The notes under the pieces: generated by a model
The model's input: only the letters and a program-made list of their open reading frames with translations
The model's database searches: none
Told to the model about the DNA's origin: nothing
Made by a program: the position numbers and the translations under genes
Assembly (NCBI RefSeq): GCF_900094555.1
Contig: NZ_FMAC01000005.1
Span: 248,001 to 312,000 of the forward strand
Length of the DNA stretch: 64,000 nt
Source: Martinezella hainanensis
Lineage (GTDB): Bacteria > Pseudomonadota > Alphaproteobacteria > Rhizobiales > Rhizobiaceae
Direction of reading: 5' to 3'
Shown: positions 1 through 8,023 of the stretch, piece after piece
How positions within the stretch are numbered: position 1 is the stretch's first letter
Layout: every line of letters starts with the position of its first letter

Positions 1-105
1 TCGCAATTCGTGCTGATACGTGACTGTGGGCATCTCCCCGCAATCGAGCAGCCGCAGGAAACCACCGAATTGCTCAAGGGCCTTCTGAAGAGGATTGTTG
101 CATGA
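1..105 (+). CDS. C-terminal end of an alpha/beta-hydrolase-like protein (partial)
   Basis: The first frame is open from the window edge to a TGA at 103-105 and encodes 34 residues. They include the stretch DCGHLPAIEQPQET followed by a short helix-like tail. A Gly-His pair followed by Pro and by 'E-x-P' is the usual surroundings of the catalytic histidine in alpha/beta-hydrolase-fold proteins, where a last helix closes the domain. The stop overlaps the start of the next gene (ATGA at 102-105), so the two are probably co-transcribed. The rest of the gene lies outside the window, so the family call rests only on this tail. Confidence 0.6.
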   Translation, partial: SQFVLIRDCGHLPAIEQPQETTELLKGLLKRIVA

Positions 106-440
106 CGCCAGAAAATCGCCTCGCCACCTACGGCACGCTTGCGCCGGGCCGCGTCAACCACCATCAGCTTGAAGGGCTTGCTGGTACATGGACCCAAGGG
201 ACGGTTCGCGGAAGGTTGCTGGAATCCGGTTGGGGCGCGGCGTTAGGCTATCCGGGGCTCGAACTTACCGATGATGGCGATGAGATCGACGTCTTCCTCT
301 TCGAATCCACAGATCTTCCGGCACATTGGGAGCGGCTCGATGCCTTCGAGGGCGAGGGCTACTGCCGTGTGATCGCAACGGTCCGTACCGACGATGGTGA
401 CTCTCAGGCGTTCATTTACGTGCTTGCACCTCACCGATGA
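102..440 (+). CDS. Gamma-glutamylcyclotransferase-fold (AIG2-like) family protein
   Basis: A 112-residue protein. The N-terminal YGTLAPG (residues 10-16) is the signature loop of the GGCT/AIG2 fold, which in this family binds the gamma-glutamyl or related amide substrate. An acidic residue follows in the 'LDAFEGEGY' segment near residues 78-86, where the family places its catalytic Glu just before a Tyr. The length matches bacterial single-domain members. The exact substrate of these bacterial proteins is mostly unknown. The start overlaps the stop of the upstream hydrolase gene by the ATGA arrangement, which implies translational coupling. Confidence 0.75.
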   Translation: MTPENRLATYGTLAPGRVNHHQLEGLAGTWTQGTVRGRLLESGWGAALGYPGLELTDDGDEIDVFLFESTDLPAHWERLDAFEGEGYCRVIATVRTDDGDSQAFIYVLAPHR

Positions 441-794
441 TTATTGACGGTTTGGTCGAAGCCTAAATTCCATCCGAAATGTAGAGACCGCACGAAGGCG
501 TCCGTCTCTTTCCGATGCTGCCTTGCCACGACTATGAGCGGCCATTTTTGTTCGCCCAGGATGGAATATTTTATTCCTTAATAGATTGACGAAAGGAATA
601 AACAGACATAATGTTAACCTAGGTAAACAGGGAATGGACGGGGAGCGAAGCCAAAAAGGCCATCCTCAGTCCCGGCAGACTTCGGTCGTCCGTCTGACTG
701 AAAACCGATCTTTGCTACGGCAAGCCCGATCTTGAACTGATCGAACTTGCCACTCTGACCTATTGATATCGAAGCGTTATTCGCGAGCAGGCCC
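441..794. other. Intergenic region ahead of the peptidoglycan-recycling operon
   Basis: About 350 bp without a convincing gene. The only structure I can support is the AT-rich set of GGAATA boxes at 563-602, described separately. The region is the natural place for the murQ promoter. No regulator gene of the MurR/RpiR type sits here, unlike in enterobacteria, where murR is divergent from murQ. Confidence 0.6.
563..602. promoter_or_regulatory. Candidate operator: three GGAATA boxes upstream of murQ
   Basis: GGAATA (563-568), TTT, TATTCC (572-577) is a perfect 6-bp inverted repeat. The right half is also part of a second inverted repeat, TTTATTCCTT (570-579) with AAGGAATAAA (593-602), perfect over 10 bp. 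A repressor or activator dimer site about 190 bp before murQ is the natural reading. The protein that binds is unknown and no candidate regulator is adjacent. Confidence 0.55.
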
Positions 795-1718
795 ATGACA
801 GAGCAGAAGTTGATTTCCGAACTGGAGCAGTTGGTTTCCGAAGGGCGCAATCCGAATACGATGCATATCGATCTCTTGCCGACCTTCGATATCCTGCGCG
901 AGATCAACTATGAGGATCAGACGGTGCCGGTTGCCGTTGAGAAGGTCATCCCGGCAATCGCCGCCGCCGTCAATCAGATCGTGGCTGCTTTTCAGAAGGG
1001 TGGCCGGCTGATCTATATGGGCGCCGGCACCAGCGGCCGGCTTGGCGTTCTCGATGCTTCCGAATGCCCGCCGACCTTCAGCGTGCCGCCCGACATGGTC
1101 GTCGGTCTGATCGCTGGCGGCCCAGATGCGCTGCGGCGCTCGATCGAAGGTGCCGAGGACGATCCGGAGCAGGGGCGTCAGGCGCTGGAAGAGGTTAAGC
1201 TGAGCAAGGACGATGTCGTGGTCGGCATCGCCGTTAGCGGCCGCACCCCTTATGTCATTGGCGGCCTGAACTACGCCAAGGATATCGGCGCCTTTACGGT
1301 GGCGCTCTCCTGCAATCCGAACTCCATCATCGCCGGCATTGCCGATCTTGCCATTTCGCCTGTCGTCGGCCCGGAAATCCTGACCGGCTCGACCCGGCTC
1401 AAGTCGGGCACGGCGCAAAAACTCATTCTCAACATGCTGACGACGGCAAGCATGATCCGCATCGGCAAGAGCTACCAGAACCTGATGGTCGATGTCAGCG
1501 CCAGCAACAAGAAGCTCGTGGCGCGCGCCTCGCGCATCGTCATGCAGGCGACCGGCTGCACGCAGCAGGAAGCGCGCCGCGTGCTCGATCTGACCGGCAA
1601 CGACGTCAAGCTTGCCATTCTGATCGAAATTACCGGGATGAGCATTGAAGAAGCCCGCGCGGCATTGCAAAACGCTGATGGATTCCTGCGCAAGGCCATC
1701 AACGCTCGGACTGCTTGA
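795..1718 (+). CDS. murQ: N-acetylmuramic acid 6-phosphate etherase
   Basis: MurQ cleaves the D-lactyl ether of MurNAc-6-phosphate to give GlcNAc-6-phosphate and D-lactate in the cytosol. The 307-residue protein has the normal family length. It carries the SIS-domain phosphate loop GAGTSGRLGVLDASECPP (residues 76-93). Glu90 in DASE and Glu121 are spaced exactly as the two catalytic glutamates of the E. coli enzyme (31 apart). A C-terminal UBA-like helical segment, where 'GCTQQEARR' recurs as 'MSIEEARAAL', is also typical. It is the first gene of a same-strand cluster ending in anmK, whose product is MurQ's substrate, which strongly supports the call. The ribosome binding site before the ATG is weak (GAGCAGG). 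Confidence 0.96.
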   Translation: MTEQKLISELEQLVSEGRNPNTMHIDLLPTFDILREINYEDQTVPVAVEKVIPAIAAAVNQIVAAFQKGGRLIYMGAGTSGRLGVLDASECPPTFSVPPDMVVGLIAGGPDALRRSIEGAEDDPEQGRQALEEVKLSKDDVVVGIAVSGRTPYVIGGLNYAKDIGAFTVALSCNPNSIIAGIADLAISPVVGPEILTGSTRLKSGTAQKLILNMLTTASMIRIGKSYQNLMVDVSASNKKLVARASRIVMQATGCTQQEARRVLDLTGNDVKLAILIEITGMSIEEARAALQNADGFLRKAINARTA

Positions 1719-1800
1719 GATAACCGTCACGGCGCGCCGCGACGGCAATCAATAGGCCAAAATCGGCCGGGGACATTTTAAAAAATTTGGAGGACTGGGA

Positions 1801-3321
1801 ATGAAAGGGAATTTTGGAAAGACGCTGATTTCGGGAGTAGCGCTGGCCGTGGGGATTGGTCTGGCGACCGTCGCGATTCCGGCGCAGGCAGCGACATTGC
1901 GCATGGCATGGTCGCAGGACGCGACCGGGCTCGACCCGCACAAGCAAACGGCCTTCTCTTCCATTCGCCTGCTGGAACTGATCTACGAACCGCTCGTTCG
2001 CCTGGATGGCAATCTGCAGATCGTGCCCGGTGTAGCCGAAAGCTGGCAGTTCGCGCCCGATGGCAAGCAACTGACCTTCAAGCTCAACGCCAAGGCAAAA
2101 TTCCAGAATGGCGCGCCGGTAACTTCGGCCGACGTCAAGGCCTCGTTCCAGCGCATTCTTGATCAAGCGACTGCCGCCGTTGCCCGAGCAAACTTCCTGT
2201 CGATCGCGAGCATCGACACGCCCGATGCCAATACCGTTGTCTTCAACCTCTCGCAGCCCGACGTTCCGCTTCTGACGGCCATGACGAGCCTCAATGCGGC
2301 GGTCGTGCCCGCAAGCGAAATCACCGCCGGCACCATCGGCACGAAGGCGATCGGCTCCGGCCCCTTCAAGCTCGATAGCTGGGTTCCGAATTCTAAGGAA
2401 GTGCTGACCGCCAACAAGGACTGGGCAGGCGGCGCCACCGGCGTCGACGGTATCAACATCAGCGTGCTGCCGGATGAAACGGCGATCCTTGCTTCGCTGC
2501 GCACCGGCCAGATCGATTTTGCGCTGCTGAACGATCCGCTCGTGGCAACGCTGGTGCCGAAGGAGCCGAAGCTGCAGCTTACCCGCACGCCGATCCTTTC
2601 CTACAACGTCCTGCAGCTCAACCCGTCGCGCAAGCCGATGGATCAGCTCGCCGTGCGCCAGGCGATTTCCTGCGCCATCGACCGCAAGGATGTGATGGAT
2701 ACGGCGGCTCTCGGCGAGGGCAAGGTGACCGGGCCGTTGACGATGCCGCTCTATGCGACCGATCCCAGCAAGCTCTTCTGCTATACGCGCGATGTCGCCA
2801 AGGCGAAGAAGCTGATGGCCGATGCCGGCTTTGCCAACGGCTTTTCGGCAACCGTCATCGCCGCAACCGGTGAACCGCCGACGGCCACGGCCGAAGCACA
2901 GGTCATCCAGTCGCAGCTCGCCGAAATCGGCATCAAGCTCGACATCAAGGTGATGGAACTCAATGTCTATGTCGACACGTGGCTCAAGGGCAATTTCGAC
3001 ATGGCGGTTGCGCTCAATGGCGGCAGTGCCGATCCCTATTCGATGTACAACCGTTACTGGACGAAATCGGGCAACCTGCAGAAGGTCGCCAACTATATCG
3101 ACGACACGCTCGATAGCCTGATGCAGAGGGGCCGCGCCGAGACCGATCCGGCCAAGCGCAAGGAGATCTTCGCCGAGTTCGAAAAGCATCTCGCCGAAGT
3201 CTCGCCGTGGATCTGGCTCTACACGGCCTACGGCTATACGGCCGAGCAGAAGAACGTGGAGGGCTTCGTGCCGACGCCGACTGGCTCGCTGTTCGGTCTG
3301 AGCAAGGTTTCGATCAAGTAA
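1801..3321 (+). CDS. ABC transporter substrate-binding protein, peptide type (SBP family 5)
   Basis: A 506-residue periplasmic binding protein of the DppA/OppA type. Residues 1-30 form a signal peptide (KTLISGV start, hydrophobic core, cleavage after IPAQA). The mature protein opens with the typical 'DATGLDPHKQ' segment and contains 'YEPLVRLDGN' and 'PGVAESWQFAPDGKQLTFKL', hallmarks of family 5. It starts behind a strong GGAGG. An imperfect GC-rich hairpin (1724-1745) lies between murQ and this gene. Its position between murQ and the permeases suggests the ligand is a muropeptide or anhydro-MurNAc-containing compound, but this is inferred from context, not from the binding-site residues. Confidence 0.9.
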   Translation: MKGNFGKTLISGVALAVGIGLATVAIPAQAATLRMAWSQDATGLDPHKQTAFSSIRLLELIYEPLVRLDGNLQIVPGVAESWQFAPDGKQLTFKLNAKAKFQNGAPVTSADVKASFQRILDQATAAVARANFLSIASIDTPDANTVVFNLSQPDVPLLTAMTSLNAAVVPASEITAGTIGTKAIGSGPFKLDSWVPNSKEVLTANKDWAGGATGVDGINISVLPDETAILASLRTGQIDFALLNDPLVATLVPKEPKLQLTRTPILSYNVLQLNPSRKPMDQLAVRQAISCAIDRKDVMDTAALGEGKVTGPLTMPLYATDPSKLFCYTRDVAKAKKLMADAGFANGFSATVIAATGEPPTATAEAQVIQSQLAEIGIKLDIKVMELNVYVDTWLKGNFDMAVALNGGSADPYSMYNRYWTKSGNLQKVANYIDDTLDSLMQRGRAETDPAKRKEIFAEFEKHLAEVSPWIWLYTAYGYTAEQKNVEGFVPTPTGSLFGLSKVSIK

Positions 3322-3335
3322 CGATGAGCGGGACC

Positions 3336-3376
3336 TAGAGCGCTTCCCTTTTGAATCATATCATGGAAGCGCTCTA
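3336..3376 (+). terminator. Stem-loop between binding-protein and permease genes
   Basis: TAGAGCGCTTCC (3336-3347) and GGAAGCGCTCTA (3365-3376) form a perfect 12-bp stem with a 17-nt loop, followed by the T-rich stretch TCTCTTTGTTTTT. It can act as a partial terminator or an mRNA 3'-end stabiliser that keeps binding-protein mRNA above permease mRNA. It also resembles the dispersed palindromes seen between genes in Rhizobium genomes, so its origin may be repetitive. Confidence 0.6.
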
Positions 3377-3450
3377 TCTCTTTGTTTTTACGCAATTTCG
3401 GCTGCAAGTTCACGTCTTGGTTTAGCTGAAGTTGCCCTAGAGGAATTGCA

Positions 3451-4410
3451 ATGGCATACCTGACGCGCCGGCTGATGACATTCCCGCTGATCATGCTGGG
3501 CGTGTCCATCTTCGTCTTCGTCGCCATCCGGCTGGTGCCGGGCGATGCGATCACGGCGATGCTCGGAACCAATGCAGGCCTGCTAACGCCGGAGCAGCGG
3601 CAGGCTCTCGCCGCCTATTTCGGTATCGACCAGCCCTGGCCTGTCCAGTACTGGCATTGGCTGTTCGGCGTATTTCAGGGCAATCTCGGCATTTCCGTCA
3701 CTTACGGCAAGCCTGTCCTCGATATCATCCTGGAGCGCTTTCCACTGACGCTAGAGCTTGCCTTGCTTTCCATGGTGATCGCGCTTGCCATCGGTCTGCC
3801 GGCGGGCGTCTTTGCCGCAACGCGAAACGAGAAGCTGTCCGATCTTGCCGTGCGTATTGTTGCCATGATCGGGCAGTCCACACCGAATTTCGTTCTCGGC
3901 CTGCTGCTGATCTATGCTCTGTCTGCCGGTTTCGGGGTATTGCCGACCATGGGCGCCTTCACGCCTCTTTGGGAGAACCCGCTCGAGAATCTCGGCCAGA
4001 TGATCCTGCCCGCGCTAACCCTCGGCTTTGCCTTCGCCGCCTCGGTGACGCGTGTCGTACGCTCCGCCATGCTCGACGTCTTGAGTGATGATTATGTGCG
4101 CACGGCCCGCAGCCGCGGTGTCCCGGCGCGCGGCGTCATCTGGCGGCACGCCCTGCCGAATGCGCTGATCCCCGTGGTGACGCTGAGCGGCGTCGAATTC
4201 GGCTATCTGCTCGGCGGCGCGGTGCTGGTCGAGCAGATCTATGCTTTGCCGGGGCTGGGGCGCCTGGTGCTGGATGCGATCCAGCAGCGCGATTATGCGC
4301 TGGTCCAGGGTTGTGTTCTGTTCATTGCTTTCAACTTCATGGTCGTGAACCTGCTCGTCGATCTCGCCTATGTCGCGCTTGATCCGCGCGTCCGTCTGGG
4401 AGAAGGCTGA
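3451..4410 (+). CDS. Peptide-type ABC transporter permease (DppB-like)
   Basis: A 319-residue inner-membrane protein with six or so hydrophobic segments. The N-terminal pattern (R-R-L-x-T-F-P-L then a transmembrane helix and 'RLVPGDA') is characteristic of DppB/OppB permeases. The cytoplasmic EAA-type loop is visible around 'DDYVRTARSRGVPARGVIWRHALPNALIP', which contacts the ATPase. The stop codon overlaps the start of the next permease by one base, a sign of tight coupling. Together with the next gene it forms the transport channel for the family 5 binding protein encoded upstream. Confidence 0.93.
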   Translation: MAYLTRRLMTFPLIMLGVSIFVFVAIRLVPGDAITAMLGTNAGLLTPEQRQALAAYFGIDQPWPVQYWHWLFGVFQGNLGISVTYGKPVLDIILERFPLTLELALLSMVIALAIGLPAGVFAATRNEKLSDLAVRIVAMIGQSTPNFVLGLLLIYALSAGFGVLPTMGAFTPLWENPLENLGQMILPALTLGFAFAASVTRVVRSAMLDVLSDDYVRTARSRGVPARGVIWRHALPNALIPVVTLSGVEFGYLLGGAVLVEQIYALPGLGRLVLDAIQQRDYALVQGCVLFIAFNFMVVNLLVDLAYVALDPRVRLGEG

Positions 4411-5249
4411 TGCGGATCGCCAAGGCCATCTTTTCCCATATGAGCGGCCGGATCGGCGGCGTGATTGTGCTCGTCTACATCGTCATTGCCATCCTTGGCG
4501 TGTTTGGCTTGACGCCGCATGATCCCGTCGCGCGCAATCCATTGGCTCGCCTGCAATCGCCCAATCTTGCCTACTGGATGGGCACCGACCTGCTGGGGCG
4601 TGATGTAGCCAGCCGCCTGATGAATGGCATCGGCGAATCCTTCACCGTCGCCTTCTTTTCCGTGGCTGCCGCAACGCTGCTCGGCACCGTGCTCGGCTTG
4701 ATCGCCGCCTGGTCTGGCAAGCGCTGGGATGGCGTCATCATGCGCACCATGGATGTGCTGCTCGCCTTTCCGGCGATCCTGCTGGCGCTTTTGATCATCG
4801 CCATCGTCGGTCCCGGCACCTGGACCAGCGTTGCCGCAATCGCGATCGTCTACACGCCGATCTTCACCCGTGTCGTGCGTGGCCCGGCCCTTTCCTTGAA
4901 AGGACGTGATTTCGTCGATGCCGCCCGCACCTTCGGCAGCAGCCGGTCGTACATTTTGACGCGGCATCTTCTGCTCAATCTCGTGGCGCCCTTGACCGTT
5001 CAAGTAACGCTGGCGCTCGCCTGGTCGCTGCTGACGGAAGCGGGCTTGAGCTTCCTCGGCCTGGGAACACAGCCGCCGGCATCCTCTCTGGGCTTGATGC
5101 TGAGCGACAGTCGCAATCTTATGGAAACGGCGCCCTGGCTGCTGATTTTCCCCGGCGTGACCATCATGATCTCCATTCTTGGCTTCAACTTGCTCGGCGA
5201 TGCACTGCGCGACATCCTTGATCCGAAGATGCGGAGGTCGACGGTATGA
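4410..5249 (+). CDS. Peptide-type ABC transporter permease (DppC-like)
   Basis: A 279-residue integral membrane protein. It starts with a short cytoplasmic tail and a first helix, then 'HDPVARNPLARLQSP' and 'YWMGTDLLGRDVASRL', the hallmark segment of DppC/OppC permeases. An EAA loop follows near 'GRDFVDAARTFGSSRSYILTRHLLLN'. Its end overlaps the start of the ATPase gene by four bases (ATGA). It pairs with the DppB-like permease to form the membrane channel. Confidence 0.93.
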   Translation: MRIAKAIFSHMSGRIGGVIVLVYIVIAILGVFGLTPHDPVARNPLARLQSPNLAYWMGTDLLGRDVASRLMNGIGESFTVAFFSVAAATLLGTVLGLIAAWSGKRWDGVIMRTMDVLLAFPAILLALLIIAIVGPGTWTSVAAIAIVYTPIFTRVVRGPALSLKGRDFVDAARTFGSSRSYILTRHLLLNLVAPLTVQVTLALAWSLLTEAGLSFLGLGTQPPASSLGLMLSDSRNLMETAPWLLIFPGVTIMISILGFNLLGDALRDILDPKMRRSTV

Positions 5250-6985
5250 CGCCGCTTCTCTCCGTCTCCGATCTTCGCGTCGGCTTCGGGCGTGATCCCG
5301 AAGCCAATCCTATCGTGCGGGGCGTCAGCTTCGATCTTGATGCCGGCGAAACGCTGGCGATCGTCGGCGAAAGCGGCTCGGGCAAATCCGTCACGGCGCT
5401 GTCGATCAACCGCCTCGTCGATTTCGGCGGCGGCCGGATTACCGGCGGTTCGATCCGCCTCAAGCGTCCGGACAACAGTATTCTCGATCTGACGACGGCC
5501 AGCGAAGTGGAGCTCACGAAGATCCGTGGTGGCGAGATCGGCATGATCTTCCAGGAGCCGATGACCTCCCTCAATCCGGTTCTCACCATCGGCACCCAGA
5601 TCGAGGAATCGTTCCGGCTGCATCGCGGCCTGACGGGAAGCCAGGCAAAGGCGGCCGCCAAGGATGCGCTGGATCGCGTGCGCATTCCAGATGCTGCGCG
5701 CCGTCTCACCTATTGCCCCAACCAGCTTTCCGGCGGCATGCTCCAGCGTGTGATGATCGCGACCGCGCTTGCCTGCAATCCGCGCCTTCTCATCGCCGAC
5801 GAGCCGACGACGGCGCTCGATGTCACTGTCCAGGCACAAATCATGGCGTTGCTTGCCGAACTGAAGCGTGAGACGGGCATGTCGATGATCTTCATCACGC
5901 ATGATATCGGCCTTGTCGCGGGCATCGCCGACAAGGTGATGGTGATGCAGGCCGGGCAGGCGGTGGAACAGGGCGAGCTCAATCAGATTCTTGATCATCC
6001 CAAGCATGCCTATACCCAGCATCTCCTGCATTCCGTCCCGCATTTCGCCGCGGGGCAGGCCGCGCGCGCAGATTTTCAGCGTGACGAGACGCAAGCCAAA
6101 CCGGCCTTGAAGGTGGATGGCTTGACGGTACGCTTTCCGGTTAAGGGCAGCTTCATGCGTCGTTCGGCCGGTGCGGTTCACGCCGTCGAGGGCGTCGGTT
6201 TCGACCTCATGCCGGGCGAAACTTTGGCAATCGTCGGCGAGAGCGGGTCGGGTAAATCCACCACGGCGCGGGCGATCCTGGGGTTGGTCAAGTCGACCCG
6301 CGGCACGTTTACGACCAATGCCGGCAAGGCTGCAGATCGCACCAGCGCGGTGCAGATGGTCTTCCAGAACCCTTATGCCTCGCTCAATCCGAGACTGCGC
6401 GTCGACAACATTCTTGCCGAACCGGTGATTGCTGCCGGTGGACGGATTTCGGTCGACACACGTAAACGGATGACCGAGCTCTTGAAGCGGGTGGGCTTGC
6501 CGGAAAATGCTCTTGAGCGCTATCCGCATGAGTTTTCAGGCGGCCAGCGTCAGAGACTTTGCATCGCTCGCGCGCTCATGCTGAACCCTTCCGTGCTGGT
6601 ACTCGACGAAGCGGTGTCCGCTCTCGACGTTTCCGTTCAGGCGCAGGTTTTGGAGTTGCTGATCGAGCTTCAGCGCGAATACGGGCTCGCCTATCTCTTC
6701 ATCTCGCACGACATGGCGGTTGTCGAACGTATCGCCCATCGCATTGCCGTGATCTATGCCGGCCAGATCGTAGAGATCGGTGATGCCGCATCCGTCTTGT
6801 CCGAGCCCAGGCATTCCTATACCAGACGGCTGATCGCGGCGGTTCCGACGGTTGCGCGGCGCAAGGAAACCTTCACGCTCGACACGCGCCAGGTTCCATC
6901 ATTGGTACGCCCGCCGGGCTTCGAGCCAGCCGCACCTGAATGGCACCGTTTCGCAGCCGATCACATGGCTCTGGCGGAAGCTTGA
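5246..6985 (+). CDS. Fused double ATPase of a peptide-type ABC importer (DppD-DppF fusion)
   Basis: A 579-residue protein made of two complete nucleotide-binding domains. Domain one has a Walker A GESGSGKS at about residues 41-48, a signature LSGGMLQR near 160 and a Walker B LLIADEP. Domain two has Walker A GESGSGKS near 331, the signature FSGGQRQR and Walker B VLVLDEA. In E. coli these domains are separate DppD and DppF proteins; the fused form is common in rhizobial peptide importers. The start overlaps the upstream permease by ATGA. It powers import of the ligand caught by the family 5 binding protein. Confidence 0.94.
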   Translation: MTPLLSVSDLRVGFGRDPEANPIVRGVSFDLDAGETLAIVGESGSGKSVTALSINRLVDFGGGRITGGSIRLKRPDNSILDLTTASEVELTKIRGGEIGMIFQEPMTSLNPVLTIGTQIEESFRLHRGLTGSQAKAAAKDALDRVRIPDAARRLTYCPNQLSGGMLQRVMIATALACNPRLLIADEPTTALDVTVQAQIMALLAELKRETGMSMIFITHDIGLVAGIADKVMVMQAGQAVEQGELNQILDHPKHAYTQHLLHSVPHFAAGQAARADFQRDETQAKPALKVDGLTVRFPVKGSFMRRSAGAVHAVEGVGFDLMPGETLAIVGESGSGKSTTARAILGLVKSTRGTFTTNAGKAADRTSAVQMVFQNPYASLNPRLRVDNILAEPVIAAGGRISVDTRKRMTELLKRVGLPENALERYPHEFSGGQRQRLCIARALMLNPSVLVLDEAVSALDVSVQAQVLELLIELQREYGLAYLFISHDMAVVERIAHRIAVIYAGQIVEIGDAASVLSEPRHSYTRRLIAAVPTVARRKETFTLDTRQVPSLVRPPGFEPAAPEWHRFAADHMALAEA

Positions 6986-7011
6986 GAGCCAAGATGGCGA
7001 GAGGGGGGAGC

Positions 7012-8013
7012 ATGGAGTTTCAGGAGCGTTTCGACCGGGCTTTTGCGCCGCTCGAACAATCGGTGGCATCGGCCCGCATTCCAGGCGGCGTGCTTGGCAT
7101 CGTCGATCTGGATGGGAGCCGGCAGATCCGCGCGATTGGCTCGGCGCAGAAGGTCCCGAGTGTCAGGCCGATGCTTCCCGATACCTGGTTCGATCTCGCG
7201 TCGCTCACCAAAGTCATTTTCACCACGCCGCGGATCCTCGCCTTGGCCGAGGCCGGTACCATCGATCTCGATGCACCCTTGACGACGCTTCTGCCCGATC
7301 TGCGCCAATACAGTGCCGAGGCCTGGGAGCGGAAGGTGACATTTCGCCAATGCCTAGGACATCAAACGCCGTTTCCGGCGGTCGAGCCGATCTACACCTA
7401 TGGCCGTGACCCGGAGCTTCTGCGCGCCTTCATTCTGCAGCGTGAATGGCGCGCCGGACCGCCCGTCTATTCCGATATCAATTTCATTCTGCTCGGTTTT
7501 GTGCTGGAACGACTGGCCGGACGGACGCTCCGCGCCATGGATCCCGGGCCGGGATTTGCTTTCTCCGCGCCGCCGAAACTATCGGCCGCGACGGAGGACT
7601 GCACCTGGCGTAACCGTGTCCTGTCGGGTGAGGTCCATGACGACAATTGCTCCGCACTGCAGGGAGCCGGCCATGCCGGCCTCTTCGGAACGGCGGACGC
7701 GATTCTTGATTTTGCCAGAGGATTGCTTGACGGCAGCGGCGCGGCGGCAGGTTCGATAGCGCTGATGCGGACGCCGCTTTCGGCTACACGCACCCATGGC
7801 TGGGAGCGGCCGCATGACGGCTGGCATGGCGGCAGCCTCTGCTCCTCAGCCACCATCGGTCATACAGGCTTCACCGGCACGGCCCTCTGGGTCGATTTCG
7901 ACAAGGGCAGGGCCTGGACCTTGCTCACCAACCGCACTCATCCGACACGCCACTTCGACAGCGGCATCCTGGCGCTTCGTCAAACGGTGAGCGATCTCGT
8001 CAACGCAGCTTAG
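7012..8013 (+). CDS. Serine hydrolase of the class C beta-lactamase fold
   Basis: About 333 residues from the ATG at 7012, chosen because GAGGGGGGAG precedes it; in-frame ATGs at 6940 and 6994 lie in or next to the ATPase 3' end. The catalytic Ser-x-x-Lys is SLTK (residues 64-67), the second motif is YSDIN (153-157) and the third is HTG (284-286). No signal peptide is visible, so it should act in the cytosol. The family holds beta-lactamases, DD-peptidases and esterases. Within a murQ-anmK operon a peptidase or amidase acting on imported muropeptides is the most economical guess; Bacillus subtilis also keeps a beta-lactamase-like protein in its MurNAc cluster. Confidence 0.85.
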   Translation: MEFQERFDRAFAPLEQSVASARIPGGVLGIVDLDGSRQIRAIGSAQKVPSVRPMLPDTWFDLASLTKVIFTTPRILALAEAGTIDLDAPLTTLLPDLRQYSAEAWERKVTFRQCLGHQTPFPAVEPIYTYGRDPELLRAFILQREWRAGPPVYSDINFILLGFVLERLAGRTLRAMDPGPGFAFSAPPKLSAATEDCTWRNRVLSGEVHDDNCSALQGAGHAGLFGTADAILDFARGLLDGSGAAAGSIALMRTPLSATRTHGWERPHDGWHGGSLCSSATIGHTGFTGTALWVDFDKGRAWTLLTNRTHPTRHFDSGILALRQTVSDLVNAA

Positions 8014-8023
8014 GAGCCTGACC

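Noticed and set aside
1699..3189. Long minus-strand open frame opposite the peptide-binding protein gene
   Set aside because: It is the mirror of a strongly biased high-GC gene; its protein is Arg/Gly/Asp-rich with no family features, and the plus-strand gene is certain.
5000..6529. Long minus-strand open frame opposite the DppC and DppDF genes
   Set aside because: Two overlapping real genes on the other strand explain it completely.
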